The notes beneath the pieces were generated by a model, which did no database searches, was not told where the DNA came from, and saw only the letters and a list, made by a program, of their open reading frames with translations. A stretch of DNA of 64,000 nt, taken from positions 310,001 through 374,000 of the forward strand of contig CM057130.1 of NCBI GenBank assembly GCA_029964075.1. Direction: 5' to 3'. The DNA is from Patiria pectinifera. Its lineage: Eukaryota > Echinodermata > Asteroidea > Valvatida > Asterinidae. Positions 50,949 through 63,793 of the stretch are shown here, one piece after another; the stretch's first letter is position 1; every line of letters begins with the position of its first letter. Made by a program: the position numbers and the translations under genes.

Positions 50949-51560
50949 TGACATACATACATACATATAGGCATTTTTATAACACCCCACAAAGAACGGA
51001 GCGCTTTACAAAAGCTGACAAAATAATTAAAGATACAAAAAAAAATGCATTGATACAGATACAAAAAAAAACTATACAAGCAAAATAACATATGGCATGA
51101 TTAAACAAATAAATGGGTTTTGAGTCTATTTTTGAAGAGCTGAAGTGTGTTGGCTTCCCGGATGTTACGGGGAAGGGAATTCCACAGCCGGGGAGCAGGG
51201 GCTTGAAAGGCACGATCTCCAGTATGCGACTTAGTTTGGGGGTTATGGAGACGTGTTTTGTCAAATGATGAGCGGGTGGCATAGACAGATGTGTTGAAAG
51301 AGATGAGTCCTCTGAGATATGAAGGTGCCATAGAGTTGATACATTTGTATACCATGACAAGAAGTTTGAAATTTATGCGTTCTCGAATTGGTAGCCAATG
51401 AAGGCGACGTAACAACGGTGTGCTCGGATGGTCACGAGCAGTAAGAAAAATTAGTCTGGCGGCCCTGTTTTGTAGCCTTTGCAGACGAGTTAAGTCACCT
51501 TCATTGACAAATTGGGACCACCAACAGAGAGATGGATAGCTCATATAAGTAGAGGATCAG
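50949..51560 (-). pseudogene. 3' end of an L2/CR1-type LINE (5'-truncated retrotransposon)
   Basis: The minus-strand frame from 51544 to 51101 (147 codons) encodes LQRLQNRAARLIFLTARDHP, LLRRLHWLPIRERINFKLL and RLWNSLPRNIREANTLQLFK. This is the classic C-terminal region downstream of the reverse-transcriptase domain in L2/CR1-like LINEs. It is followed by a 3' UTR with 'gtaaagcgctccg' and 'gttataaaaatgcc', then a (tatg)n tail. The frame is intact to the stop, so the copy is fairly young, but the RT and endonuclease are absent: a dead-on-arrival insertion in the neurabin intron. Confidence 0.85.
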
Positions 51561-53453
51561 TACATGTAGGGTATGACTTCTGTCATTTGTGTTTAACCTT
51601 AACTTAAAAATAGTTGTTTATTGTCAACTAAACAAAAAGTCACTAAAACTGCTTACAACCATTATAGACATAGTTCAAAAGAACACTTTAAAACAAAGAG
51701 CAACAGAAACGACTACTCTCAATTAAAAAAAAAAATCACCCAAATTGTATTTCATGACTGAGGATTTATTGTCCCTCATATGAAGCATTATCGGAAATGA
51801 CCATTATTGCCATCATCATCCCTTTCATATGAAATGAAAGTTATCACAGATGAAATTGCTTTAGACTGAAGCTATTCACAAAGTACACACTACCTTCATA
51901 TTGTCCGCTGTACCATTTCATGGATTATATTAAAAGGGACTTGGTTAACGTTTTGTTTGATGAGGCATTTGCAAGGACGGCCGATAACTTGATCAGGGCT
52001 CCTCACATAAATGTGTACCCAAAATTGGCTTATGTGAAGTCGTGGATGCGTATTAAGGGAATTGCCTGTAGCGCCAACTACATGACAGTAATTGTGATTG
52101 AAAGCCGGTTTAGATAGCGAAAAAGTACACTGACCTTTGTCTGTGCATGGAATAGAACTGTTATTTAGATATCAATTTCAGCGTTGCTTTGTTTCTGCTG
52201 TCAATTGCTGTTTACTCCAATACAACATCCAGGCTGTTGAATTTGGCGCTGGCAATTTTGCAGATGAATATGTTGATGATTTCTTTAGGCACGTGCAGTG
52301 ATCATTTCACTTCCACTTTCTTTGTTTCTGAGTTTTTAATATTTGAAGTACACACTGGCAAAGCGTAGGCGAGTGTATAACTAATAATTCAGTAGCATAG
52401 TCAGTCTTTGTCACCGTTGTGCACTTTTTAATTGGATTGTTATTGGGTTTCGCAGAGATAATTTGTGTAAATTAATGATCATTTATTTATTAACTCTTCT
52501 CCTATCCTCTTTAATTTTGTATAATAGATTTGACCTTACAGTCGTAATAAAGTGTCCATCTTTAGTCGCCACAGGCAATAAATGCAATCATTTATTTCTG
52601 AGCTCATTTTTCTTCTTCATATTTTGTAATTTGTTCATTCAAAATCAGTCAGTTACCTTGCACAGAAATTTAAAAATGTAATTTAACACAAGTTGTTTCT
52701 CTCACATCCTTTTTTTTATATCAAAAGGAAGTTTTCATGAAAATTTGTTTTAGTATGTCATCTTTTTTTTGTGTTACTTCTTTCTGGGAAAAACAATGTA
52801 TGGGGCATCCACTTTTTTTGGAGGGGGACTTTTTTTAATCCCACGATTTGACTGTGGTGATGTGGCTTATTTGCGAGTACTATAATAGGTGTGTAAATGG
52901 CACCATCAACGTCAAAATAGTCTGGTCCCCCCCCCAAAAAAAGATTATTTTTCTGCGGCCAAAAATTTGGGGCAACATTTTTTTTAAAATTCAAACTTGT
53001 GAGCCCCCGACCCTCCCCCCAGCCAAATCCTGGGTGCACCACTGAATACCAGTATGATCATTCCAATGCCCTGTACTCCGTTTGATTTCATGCACAAATC
53101 TGATGGTGTTTTTCTCATCCTCAATTTTCAATTTTCCATAATCCTGGCAAGTTATCGTCTGGAAAATCTCTTCATGCAGAGGCTAAAGTGCCTGTAGACC
53201 AATCCAAGCATGTTATCAATTCTATCACGGTGGCCCTCTGCAATGGCTATGGTATTGTGCTAGCTATTGCTCAGATAATCCGTCTCAGGGCTGTTGTTTA
53301 TACAATAGCGCGCACAATGGTTTATCCATTGAAGGGGGCCTCGTGAGCATACGATACAGTGATCACGTACCTGGGTTCGTCTATATTAGGACATTGGCCC
53401 ATGAGTACATCATTTTTAACTGTTTGTTCTTTGCTTTGTCCTCCATCTTACAG

Positions 53454-53640
53454 ATTCTTAATCGGTCGGGAGAAAGACAGCGAGAACAGTGAAGTGGCTC
53501 AGCTCATCTCCCAATCTCTACAGAACGACAAAAACATGAGGGAAACCACTCCGGTAGAAAGCCCTCCCGAGTCAATGGTATGGCCCTATAACTACAACAG
53601 CTATAGCCCCTCCTCTCTCTTCAGGAGAGCCAATGGCTTT
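53454..53640 (+). CDS. Neurabin/spinophilin PDZ exon 3 of 3 plus post-PDZ linker
   Basis: The exon starts after ctccatcttacag, and its first A completes the Arg codon from the exon at 24873-24977. It ends at TTT|gtgagt in phase 0, with 62 whole codons. FLIGREKD is the last PDZ strand (FxIGRE in vertebrate neurabins), and SEVAQLISQSLQ is the conserved helix that follows the domain in this family. After that the sequence diverges into a Pro/Ser/Tyr-rich linker (PVESPPESMVWPYNYNSYSP). The long upstream intron makes this exon the natural acceptor for any internal alternative first exon (see 35942-36084). Confidence 0.95.
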
Positions 53641-53835
53641 GTGAGTATATGGTCACATGTGGCATGATGGACACGCCTGTGGATGGTTGCTGTGGTGACG
53701 TGCCTGTGATGTACCTTGGTAGATGGATTACGTTGGATTGCGTTGGCTCGTGTGCAATTTTTGAAAAAAGAATGTCTGTTGAAAATATTCCTTTGATGTT
53801 GATGCATGTTGTCAATTTATTTCTGCATGCCATGT

Positions 53836-54313
53836 TAAGCACTGTTGATATCAGAATTGTCAAAAATTGATATATCGGAAATCCAATATTAAAAATATTC
53901 GATATATTGATTATCCCATGTAAAAGTTAAACACTTTGATTAAAAAAAACAATTTTAAGTCCCAAGTTTCCACGGCTTTCTCTGGAGCATATTGCTCAAA
54001 CTTTTTAAAACAAATCTCAGCACTAAGAGTTTGCCCAGAACAGGCGTTTTTTTTAATATAGTTTTTTATAGTTTTATATTGGGGGAGACCGCGAATTCTA
54101 GTGAATGCAGAGCACAAAGCGACACCGCTTGGCATTTCACGATGTTTTTATTTTGAGTCACAAGCACAAGTTGCCACCGACTTTTATTTCATTATACAGC
54201 AAATGATAAATACAAAGTAAAAACATAAATATTTCGATATGATTAACAAATTGCTATTGGCGATATCAAATAATATTGAATAATTGAGTAATATCGATAT
54301 ATCGACGGTGCTT
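53836..54313. mobile_element. Candidate hAT-like MITE next to exon 53454-53640
   Basis: The left end (aagcactgttgatatc) and the right end (gatatatcgacggtgctt) are imperfect inverted repeats, and both ends continue into gatat/atcgata-rich DNA. The flanks gccatgtt and atcatgtt agree at 6 of 8 bases, compatible with an 8-bp target-site duplication of hAT elements. No full transposase frame is present. Confidence 0.4.
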
Positions 54314-55234
54314 ATCATGTTGTTATGTTCAACTCCCTGATGATTGTTAGTATTATCCAGAATTGAAAAAAAAAAAAGACGTAGCCATCTTGTCATTTTG
54401 CCGAGAAAGCCATTTGCACTTCTGAAAGCACGTGTTGGCCTTGTTCTGGAGGTAATCATTTTAACCTGTCCACCGCCCTCTGTAGTTTTTTGTTGACAAA
54501 AATAACAACTGAATAGTCTGAAGTTGTTAATGGGTTATAGAAGTACATGGTCATGTCAGCCTTGATTAATGAAGGAGTTCTGTAATAATTAATTCCTCAG
54601 TACCCCTTACTCAAACCACAAAGCTTAAGCTGACAATAAATTTTGAACTTAAATTTGTTTTCAATTGTCAAAATCCCCTTTGAATGTTTGTCTTGGGAGG
54701 GATGTCATGGGTATAAATTAGCACCTTGAGTACCTAATTGTTGGTAAATACGTGCACTTTGTAAGACTCCGGTAGTATTATTATTATTACTACTATTATT
54801 TCTAAGTTACGCAAAGGTATGCATTATACCAAAAAACACTTTTTTTTTAATGAGGAAAATAATACAGACATGCTGGGCGCATGAGAATTAGGAAGTGGTT
54901 TAACTTGTTGTATTACTCTGTACTCTTGATGTTTTTGTTTTAAATTTTGTTTACTTTACTTTTGTTGTTGTTTGCTTCAGTATATTTAAACGTTTATTAA
55001 AAGTAATAATTGATTTTTATCAGTGTTTCATTGGGTTAGTTGGATGGAGAGGGACTTTCAATGTTTTGTATTCTTTTACAAAACTATGGCTAACTAGTCC
55101 TGTTTTAGTTTGCTTTTATGAGGGGTGTAGTTTCATTGTGATTTATATGAAATGCAACCATTCATGAATACTGAGCAAGCTGCTAATCTCTTATTCTTTC
55201 GTTAATACTTGTGTGTTTACCTTTCCCCATCCAG

Positions 55235-55486
55235 CCCTCACCAGATGATGACGACATGAAGCTGGACACCCTCAACGAATCCTCAGAAGGTGACGAGGAT
55301 AGCCGATTGGTCATCGACACGTTTGATCTGGACGAAAGCCTTAGCAGTGATTCAGCCAGCAAGCCCACATCACCGTCCTCCGACCAGGCACCAGATCATG
55401 CACTGGCTGATATGAGGGTCAAACTGAAGGAGGCACAGTACAAAAACGCTGTGGCTGAGGCTGAGATTGCCAAGCTGAAAATACAG
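55235..55486 (+). CDS. Neurabin/spinophilin acidic linker and start of coiled coil
   Basis: The exon is bordered by ctttccccatccag and cag|gtagga, with 84 codons in phase 0 at both ends. The N-terminal part is acidic and Ser-rich (PSPDDDDMKLDTL, SSEGDEDSRLVIDTFDLDE), like the acidic segment between PDZ and coiled coil in vertebrate neurabins, where an IEVFELxE motif occupies the place of VIDTFDLDE. The C-terminal 30 residues (ALADMRVKLKEAQYKNAVAE and AEIAKLKIQ) match the conserved opening of the family coiled coil (KLxxKxKELQIKHAVTEAEI type). SP sites suggest possible phosphorylation. Confidence 0.94.
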
Positions 55487-55823
55487 GTAGGATAGGTACT
55501 AGACACGTACATTGCACTGAAGGTTTTCTTGTACCGCCAGAGTATTATGCACTACAGGTAGACTGGGTACTAGACATGTACATTGCACTAACAGGTAGGC
55601 ACAGAACACTTACAAAACTTGAGCAAGAACTATCTTGATAGTTGGACACATCTACTGACATTGGTGACCAACTTACCAAGGTCGTTCACATCCTGCAAAC
55701 AATATCCATGCGCATTATAATGTACAGCAGGGACGTTTTGATCATCGTTTAACTAGAGATGTTCACACTGTGCTGTTAGTGCACAGGCGTAAGTTACCTC
55801 ACAAATCAATCGCTAGTCGACCT

Positions 55824-56061
55824 ATCCGCTCCGTTCACAAGTACCCCCTCACCGGCAAAGAAAGTACAGTTAGTGGTGACTGACCCACGCCATCTTGCCT
55901 GACTGCAATATTGCCGTGACGTGCGGCCATACCACTGCGTGTACATAGTACAAATCCCCTGGTGTACGTGCGTCACACACAAGGAACAGTGCGCGTCAAC
56001 CGCCCATGGGACGTCGTTGCTAGGTAAAAGGGCGCCCTCTTTAATTGGCGCACAGAGCCCA
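55824..56061. mobile_element. MITE copy 3 of the same family
   Basis: It begins atccgctccgttcacaagta and ends gcgcacagagccca, and is closely similar to 45072-45267 throughout. It contains an interior segment (gtggtgactgacccacgcca) missing from copy 2. It lies in the intron between the linker and coiled-coil exons. A further solitary end of this family is at about 63663-63697. Confidence 0.7.
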
Positions 56062-56199
56062 TGGTCCATAATTGAGCTTGCACTGTAAGTAGGGCTTGAT
56101 ACCAAATCATTTCAGTTCTCTTTGGATAGGCTGTGCAATATGCCAGACAGAGAACCATAAGTGTACAATGCTAGGTTAATTTGCTTGAAGTATAACGAA

Positions 56200-56272
56200 G
56201 GGCTGGATAGCTCACTCGGTAGATCACTAGAATGGTGTTTGCTGGTCACTGGTTCAAATTTTGAATGTCAAC
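56200..56272 (+). mobile_element. tRNA-like SINE head (degenerate)
   Basis: ggctggatagctcactcggt supplies an A box (tagctcactcgg, 56208-56219) and cactggttcaaatt a B box (56251-56260) at tRNA-like spacing. The acceptor stem does not pair, so this is a SINE head or tRNA relic, not a working tRNA gene. It resembles the copy at 59994-60081. Confidence 0.55.
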
Positions 56273-59200
56273 TTTTTTGGTTCAGTGGAATATTAATTGA
56301 TACATATCTGACAATCTTTTAAAACGTTATTCACCAGTACCTTACATACCATCCAGGAGATACATGAACTCAATATTAGCATCCAACCTGAGCCTATCAG
56401 CGCTAATCATTGTAAGACACCGTGGACCTTTACCTTTATTTTTACTCCTCGTCACAACAAGAAGCATTGTGCCCTCGATGAGCAAAGTAAGGAATGGAGA
56501 TGAGAATGTGTACGTCCCCATTTAAACCAAGTCTCCAGTTCAAAGAAGACAACCGAAGAGTTTAAATCTCCCTTATTTTAATTCACTCCAGACTTGTCCT
56601 TGCATTCTGACTGTCAGAAAACATCTTTTCTGAAATGTTTGTTTGTGATTTGCACAGTGACATGACGTGACCATAGAAAGACAAATTGCAATCGTTGATC
56701 ATAAAACATTGGTAATAAATGGAGGTATTTCATGGATGTGCTCATTTATCGGCCCCAGGCGTGTGGTTGGTTTTTTTTCCCCGTGTATCAGTCACGGTCA
56801 ACTTGGCTGCACTGTCCTAGGAGATATATCAATAGTAGTAACTCCCTGAAGAAGCATGCCACGTGCCTGGAAATGTTGAGATTGCACAATAAATCGTTTT
56901 TGTTTTGGCTGTTTAACTGGAGAAAAAAAGTGAACTCCATATTAATATATTAATCTGTTTGGCATTGTCCCACAGTAATAGCAGCGCAAGAAGTTATCTG
57001 AAGTCATCACTCAGTTGACAGAAGAATGCCAATTGCATGAGAATGTTTAGATTGCACTGGAAAAAAAAAAAAATTTAAAACAAAAGAGAGAAAAATCCAA
57101 AATCGAATGAACTCAGGTTTCTTCTGATTGGCATTGTTCCAAAGTTGTTAACAATTGCCTTGTTGAGTCTGCTTCTTTCCCTCAGAGGGGGAAGTAGGAG
57201 GTTGTTTGCCCCCCAAAATGGTCAGCAGCTTGTTTCCGCTGAGCTTGTTAAGGTCTAAGTGCTCCCCGCTGTGGGGCTACCCCTTCCGCCCCTCATTTGT
57301 TCTTCCATGGGACCTCACCGGATTGAACAACACATCCAGCTGGCTGGGACCCAAAAACAGTCCCCACACTTCCCTTCCTCCTTGCTTACACCTCCGCTTC
57401 ATTTATGTTCCTGATCCTGTGCAGGACTCTGACTTGAGTTGCTTTTGAAGCATTACTGCCAGTGATGCCCCCAAAAGATCAAAATGTTCTACATTTTTTT
57501 TGGGGGGGGGGGCGGGGGAGTGAGGGTTGTCAGCAATTGTTTGTATGTCTGTTTGTTTGTTCTAGAGAAGCTGAAACAGGTGTTCCCACCTCATTGTAAT
57601 GGGGGGGGGGGTGGCTTCCTGTTGTTTTTTTAATTTTGTGAAAAGCTATGAATAATTATGCCAATTTCAAAATTTAGCTATTATTATAAAATCTTCCAAA
57701 TTTTCTGACCGCCATTAAAATATCCGTAATCTACAGACCAGTTTCATTTTGATACATTACGCAGATTTTTGACAAGAAAAGTGGGGGTAGGGTGAGTACT
57801 TTTCAATTCTGGCTATCCCGAATGCACCAGTCATATTTGCAATAATTCATTTTTCCAATATATTTATCAGATCACAATTGAAGTCATCATCACAAATTAC
57901 CTTGCACTTTCCTTCTGGCATTCAGTAAACTTACCATTTAACAAAACTGCCCAAAGCTCATGTAAACCCACACCACGTCTCATTCTCAAAACACCAGAAA
58001 ACAACCCATTTTAACACTTAAGGTTGAATTACATTTTATCCCAAATGTCAGCGTAGGAGTCATATTGCCACCCACGCCAAGAAACCCTGAAGTTATCAGC
58101 CGATTGACAGTCATATATTTCATTAAATACCTGTCAAATAATTTACACATCCATTACAGTCTTCTTACACCAATGCCTTTGTCTGTTCCCCAGAGGCCAG
58201 AGCTAACAATCTGTATGGAGGGAGTCGCCTTGTCAGAGGCACCATTCTGTTTTTTAATAAGAGTCTTGCTATGGGCTTGATTGACTAAGTTACATAAAAC
58301 AACATAGTCACCACATTGCATGATGTATTGAATTTTTCTACTCATGCCACCTCTGGTGTTCCTAACGGCATAGAAGTTAGCAATTTTAAAAGTCAAGTGT
58401 GTGTGCTTTTTTCACCAAACATTGATAGCAATAAATAGAAAGGTGCAGAAATAATTATGTTCTTCAAGAAATAGGACCAAAACTTTAATCAGGCTACTTT
58501 ATTTTTTGTTATCACATCGGGAGAGAACAACTAAAAGGCATGTAAGAACATACGTACCTACCAATTTAACAAGAAAATCCCTGCTCAAAGTTAAGATAGG
58601 ACTGGTACCAAATATCGTGTGGAATTATTCCGCCTGAAATGGTGTCATTTGGAAGAAAAAAATAATTGAAGCTGGTTTATTAACATGCATAAGCAACAGA
58701 ATCCAGTTACAAGATCACAAAAATTGTGCAAGCATTTTCTCTGTTTCTTGAAATGTATAAAATTCATTGAGCTGAAACTTCAACAAGTTAGTTGTTATGG
58801 ACCCTTCTGAAGATTTTGAGCAATTGTGTTGCTTCAGACGAAAGCAACACACAAAAAGCACAAGATCCTGTGTAGCTTTAAAATATATTGAAAATATATT
58901 TTGAGTGTAACCCCCTATATCAATACAACCATTTGCTAGGGGCAAAAATGAAGATCCATGCCAATTTCTTTTTTCTGCATTGACTTTAAACTGAGCGCCA
59001 GCATCCCTGCGTCGGATCACTCATTAAACACTGACGATTTCCCACTTTGAAAAGGTCAAGTCCATTACGTGAGTTCTTGGTCCCATTGAGGAGTGGTCAT
59101 GGGGCCTAATGACAACGTCCCCTCACACCTTGGCTATTACACACTACACAGTCTTTATTATTAAAACTGAACATTGCCATCATGTAACGACCCCCCCCCC

Positions 59201-59651
59201 CCCACCTCCTCACACACACACACTCATTTGGCAGGGGTGTAAATACTTCCCATCACATGACCATCTATACCGGTAGGATCTTGCACACAAGTGCGCCCTC
59301 AGTGATGACAATGGGAGAGATATCGCAGGTCCTTGAATGCCATTTAGCGTTGTGTGGCTGGCGCCCATAAGAACACACCAGGTTGCGAACAGTAAGATGA
59401 ATCAAATGTCCACGTTCAGACTTCATGCTATGAGTGAAGGCTCCAGTCCCTTCATGTTGGTGAAGCTCTCTACATAGTGCCATTTATTGCTCCTGAACAC
59501 AATCCTCTGTCCTTTGTTTAACATTCACACTATTTGTCTCGGAGTCATCCCCATTTGCTGTTAAATCCCAGGTTTGCAACATTGTTAATGTTCCTAGCAT
59601 CGTGACTTTGTGCGTGATCCCTGGCTAAATGGGCTTCTGACTAGCACCCCT

Positions 59652-59682
59652 TGATTATTATTATTATTATTATTATTATTAA
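59652..59682. repeat. (ATT)n microsatellite
   Basis: About ten uninterrupted att units, intronic. Confidence 0.9.
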
Positions 59683-59993
59683 TCATTTCTGGTAATGAAA
59701 CCAAGGATTCCTCAAAAGCACCCTAGGCACTGTGCAAGTTCTGAGCCTGAAGACCTGAGTGAAGACAAATGATGAGAAGACACAGTTTTTAGGGAGGAGA
59801 AAAAAGAAGAAAGAAATATGGGGAAAAACGAATCCAGGAGGACTGAAAAAACCCCATCCACATATTGGCCCAGCCGATTCAACCCGGGTCACAGCGGAAG
59901 GCGAGCAGGCGAGCCACCGCAACCCAACACGCCCGCCAACCTGACTCCCCCTGATATTAAAGATATTAACAAAATGGGGAACAGCCAACATCA

Positions 59994-60081
59994 GGCTGGA
60001 TAGCTCAGTTGGTAGAGCGCCAAACGGCAATCCGGAGATGCAGGTTCAAACCCATACTCAAATTTTTTGTCTTTGTTCAAC
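59994..60081 (+). mobile_element. tRNA-derived SINE copy
   Basis: ggctggatagctcagttggt followed by agagcgcc is a strong A-box region (60001-60012), and gcaggttcaaaccc (60042-60052) is a strong B box. An 'aatccgga' anticodon-arm-like segment lies between them and 'tttgtctttgttcaac' follows as body sequence. The first bases do not pair with those before the 3' end, so it is SINE-derived and not a functional tRNA gene. Confidence 0.7.
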
Positions 60082-63000
60082 TTTAAAGTTATTATAATAC
60101 ACCTAGTCAGTTTCCCTTTGAGGTTTATTTGATAGTTTTTGGTAAGAGGTGTACAATACCTTCAAATGGACAGACTTATGTCAAATTCACCCAAAACATT
60201 TGTTTAAATGCCCCCCCCCCCCTCAATATCATTACCCAATACACCACACCTGATACAGGTCTGGCTTGTTTCAGTGCCAATAATGTTAAATGTTCTGTTG
60301 TGCATTTTTTGTCTGTGGGTGAAGGAGGTCATTAATTTCTTTACTTAAGTGTATTTGCACCTCCGCATTTGCAGATAATCAATTCCCAATCCTCAACCCA
60401 TTTTCTGAAGCCTAAATTTTTTCTGCATTTTTCCTCCGGATAAAACAACAACAGTGCAGACTAAAAGGGTTTCCCCTGCAAATAAATCAAACAAGAAATG
60501 CCCACCCTCAAACACGGATAAATAAAAGCATCCTCAAACAAATGCCTCACGGTGTTTTAACGCCAAACTTACTCTAATAACCCTTGTCTTTTTGTTTTTC
60601 TTCTTATTTTTTTGAGTTGCCTGGTGTATTAAATTGATGAAAAGCAAGCAGCTTTACCTGTCTGTTCATTCAAGCCCATTACTGCCTTCCTCCACCCCCT
60701 CGGTTCAATTGACTTTTTAACCTTAATGGAGTCCCACAAACAGCTTCCCTGGATTTGTTCCAGTTAACGTTTTAAAAACAAAAATAGTGTGGGCTGTTTC
60801 AATTGATCTCGATCATCGTCATTCCCACATGGTGTGGAAGGTTTTTAGGTAAATTGTTTTGAAAACAAGTCTTAAATTTGTGACGTTTTTGAGTAATTTT
60901 TGTTGAAGAATTTATAAATTAATCTACATTTTTTTGGTTGGTGAATTAAAGTTATTCCTCCCTCTCTCTACTATCTTTGCCAATAAATGTGTCCAAAAAA
61001 CAAGATTTAAAAAAATTGACAGAATTACTGAGGAACACACACTAAACAAACCAATAAAAATGGTGATGGTTTCACTGCTTTGCACCAGCATTCACATCTG
61101 ATCTGTCAGCTCTGGGGATTTTCCAATCAAGAACTACGGTATGGTAAACAATTGTTAGACTAACTTTCATGAAATCCAATGTAGTTGGATATTTAAGACC
61201 AGCTGGCTGAACATGGTCGTGTTGCTAGTTATTAATAGCCGTGCGTGCATTTCAAAATGCGTAGCAGGCTAGGACCTGAGGTTTGTGATGATATTTGGTT
61301 TTCATGCAACTAGTGACATTCCCACTTCAATATTAATGTACAGGCACGACATACGTTCAGAATCAACCGCTACATGTAAGTAACCACCGGTCATTAGTCA
61401 AACGCCCATCTTGTGTTAAAATGATGTACAGTCTGGTTTCTTAAACAACAATTAAGTGCAGTCAAATGTCAACCTCTTCAGGACATCCACTTGTCTGTTT
61501 GAATTATCCACTGGGCAGAGAGATTGCTGCTCTTTACCTGTCCTGCTTTCTACCTGGTTATTCGTGTCTCTTTCTCATTAGTAATTGGATTATTTTTTTT
61601 GTTTTATTTTTGGTTTCCTTCAATCTAATATAAAAAATGGTTCCTCTCCCCCCCCCCCCACATTCTCCTAGTGTGTAACGATCATTTGGGGAATTGTACG
61701 CTCGTCACTTTATGGATAATGATGAAAAGATGCCATGGAACAAATAGTTTAAATAGGTTAGCTCATTCTGTATGCTTGCTCATGAAATTCCGATGATCAA
61801 ACATCTTGGTTTTATCAAACATTCTGGCATTTACAAAAACAAAATTCCAAGGCTTGTTCCCCATATCCCCCCGCCTCCCCCTCTGTATATGTGCTTTATT
61901 GAGGCCTCGCTAGCCACAAACTGAAAGGGACTTTTAGAAAATGACTAAGTTGTCCCTCCGCTGTGCATTGATTCCTACACCCACGACCAGTAACCCAATA
62001 CCCAATTCTCTTTATATCTTGTCATAGTTGGCAGATTGGATCGTGAATATTCTCCGAAAGAGTACCCGCCGTGTTTATGTCGATATTTAATACAAACTGA
62101 AATGCAATCGGGGGAATCAAGCAGCAAATTTTATTGAATTATGCCATCCAAAGCATCAAATATCCAGGGTGTTTATTTCAACTTTCAATGGCGGCAAGAC
62201 TCATTGGCTCCTGACCAAGATGCTCCATTGGATTGGATTGTTCCTCCCGTTCTACTTCAAGCTTCAAGTGCAGTTATTCTTGTCACCGATTCCTCTTTGA
62301 TTTTTTAGGCTTGTGTTCTGTAAATGATGCGGTCAGATCAGAAAGTCAGACAGTCAAACATTTTCTTGGTCCAATTATTACCTCTTAGAATTCACATCAT
62401 ACCCTGGATCGACGAGGCCTGCATTAGCCCTCCCATTCCCCACCACCCCACCCCCTCCTCCCTCTCCACCCCCTAAATGTCAGCTTACTCCAGGCTCTGA
62501 AGTCAATCCCTGATGGTCCTCCCTGGTCTTGCCCCAAATTGCCCCCAAATGCGAGAAGATCTCTCTCCCTTAGCACCGTGACAGTCTGAGTATCTGAGGG
62601 ACGCTTTGATGCCCTGGTTTTTAATAACCAAGAGACGCTACGCTGCGGAGGCAGGGGCGGGTTAATGGCTTTGAACTTTACAACGATGTGAACAGTTTGT
62701 GAAAGCCGTTCCCCTATTTGACACCCACAGAGGATGCCGACGGAGACTTGGACTGAAGGAGAGGACTAATGAATCCAAGCTGCATAATTCATCTAGTCTA
62801 GAACAGGCAGTTTTTTATTCTTCTTTAAATACAGGGTGTCAAATTGAAATTGTACTTCGAAATTACATTTTTTTTTTCGTGGGTTGTATGTGTGTGTTTA
62901 TATGCTTTCAAGCTGTTTTAGGTTTTCCAGAGATTTATCAAGAAAACAACAGACCCCTAAACTCATAAAATCAACCAAACTTTTGTATCTTCTGTTAATA

Positions 63001-63114
63001 TAACAGTTGCCTGGATATTTGTGTGTGTATGATTCAAAAAGTGCAAGTCAACAGATGATGGATGGAACTGATTGATTTACTGGGTGATAAAAAAAAAGAT
63101 TCTTAAGAGCATTT

Positions 63115-63470
63115 TCATTTTACCAGAAACAATGACTGTGACAACAATGCCGCCATGACAATAACAACCACGACAGAAAAACAAGGACAATAGAGGCCAT
63201 GACGAAAAAGGAGACCATGAAAAATGTAAACATGGAAAAGGGCAACAAAGTCAATGTTAGACATGAATTGTATGACAAGAAAACATGACAAACCTGACAA
63301 TGCCGCCATGACAATAACAACCATGACATAAAGGACACCTAAGACAGTGGAAAGCATGAAGAAAAAGGACAACATTTCAAAGAAGCCATCACAGTGATGA
63401 CTATGACTAAAATGATAAGATAAAAGTGACAACCGTGACAAAGGTAAACCTACCAGCGAGATCTGAATGC
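63115..63470 (-). repeat. Degenerate 'catgacaa' minisatellite
   Basis: Repeated catgacaa/ccatgaca words include two near-identical segments of 'gacaatgccgccatgacaat' plus aacaacca, about 160 bp apart (near 63142 and 63297). The strand is purine/A-rich. Long minus-strand frames (Val/Met/Leu-rich) are by-products of the repeat. It lies about 320 bp upstream of the coiled-coil exon. Confidence 0.6.
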
Positions 63471-63793
63471 AGAAGTACCCCTTCAGAAGTGACAAATAGA
63501 CAGATCATGGCCATTTAAACATCATTGCCACTGTGTGCTCAGCAGCTATGTGAAAATGTTCAAGGTTTGAGCACATTGTTTGTTTGTAATTGCCGCAATT
63601 TTCGTGAGCCTGTGTGCTTCCATGGTGTGTCCAGCACATTGGAGCTCTCGTTAGTAATCAAACAGCGCCCTCTTCCGCTTGTGCACAGAGCTCATAGCCC
63701 CCTCTATCAATGAGATAAATGAAGATCATTTTTTTCCAACCTGAACTTGCTCAACCTGGTTCCTAATCTCCCTCATTCCCCATCTCTATGCAG

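Larger units (their letters stand above)
56273..63114. other. Intronic non-coding stretch
   Basis: Apart from the SINE and microsatellite entered separately, I see no exon here. It holds several G/C homopolymers (about 57500-57514, 57601-57610, 59190-59202, 60210-60220), an A run (57061-57073) and AT-rich DNA. Confidence 0.6.

Noticed and set aside
51920-52117. 65-codon plus-strand frame starting MDYIKRDLVN
   Set aside because: Protein-like composition and an ATG, but no splice or promoter evidence and no recognised homologue; the length is within chance for this much AT-rich DNA.
60001-60060. Functional tRNA gene
   Set aside because: A and B boxes are good, but the acceptor stem does not pair and SINE body sequence follows.
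63115-63495. 126-codon minus-strand hydrophobic frame
   Set aside because: Apparent transmembrane character comes from the catgacaa repeat read in reverse.
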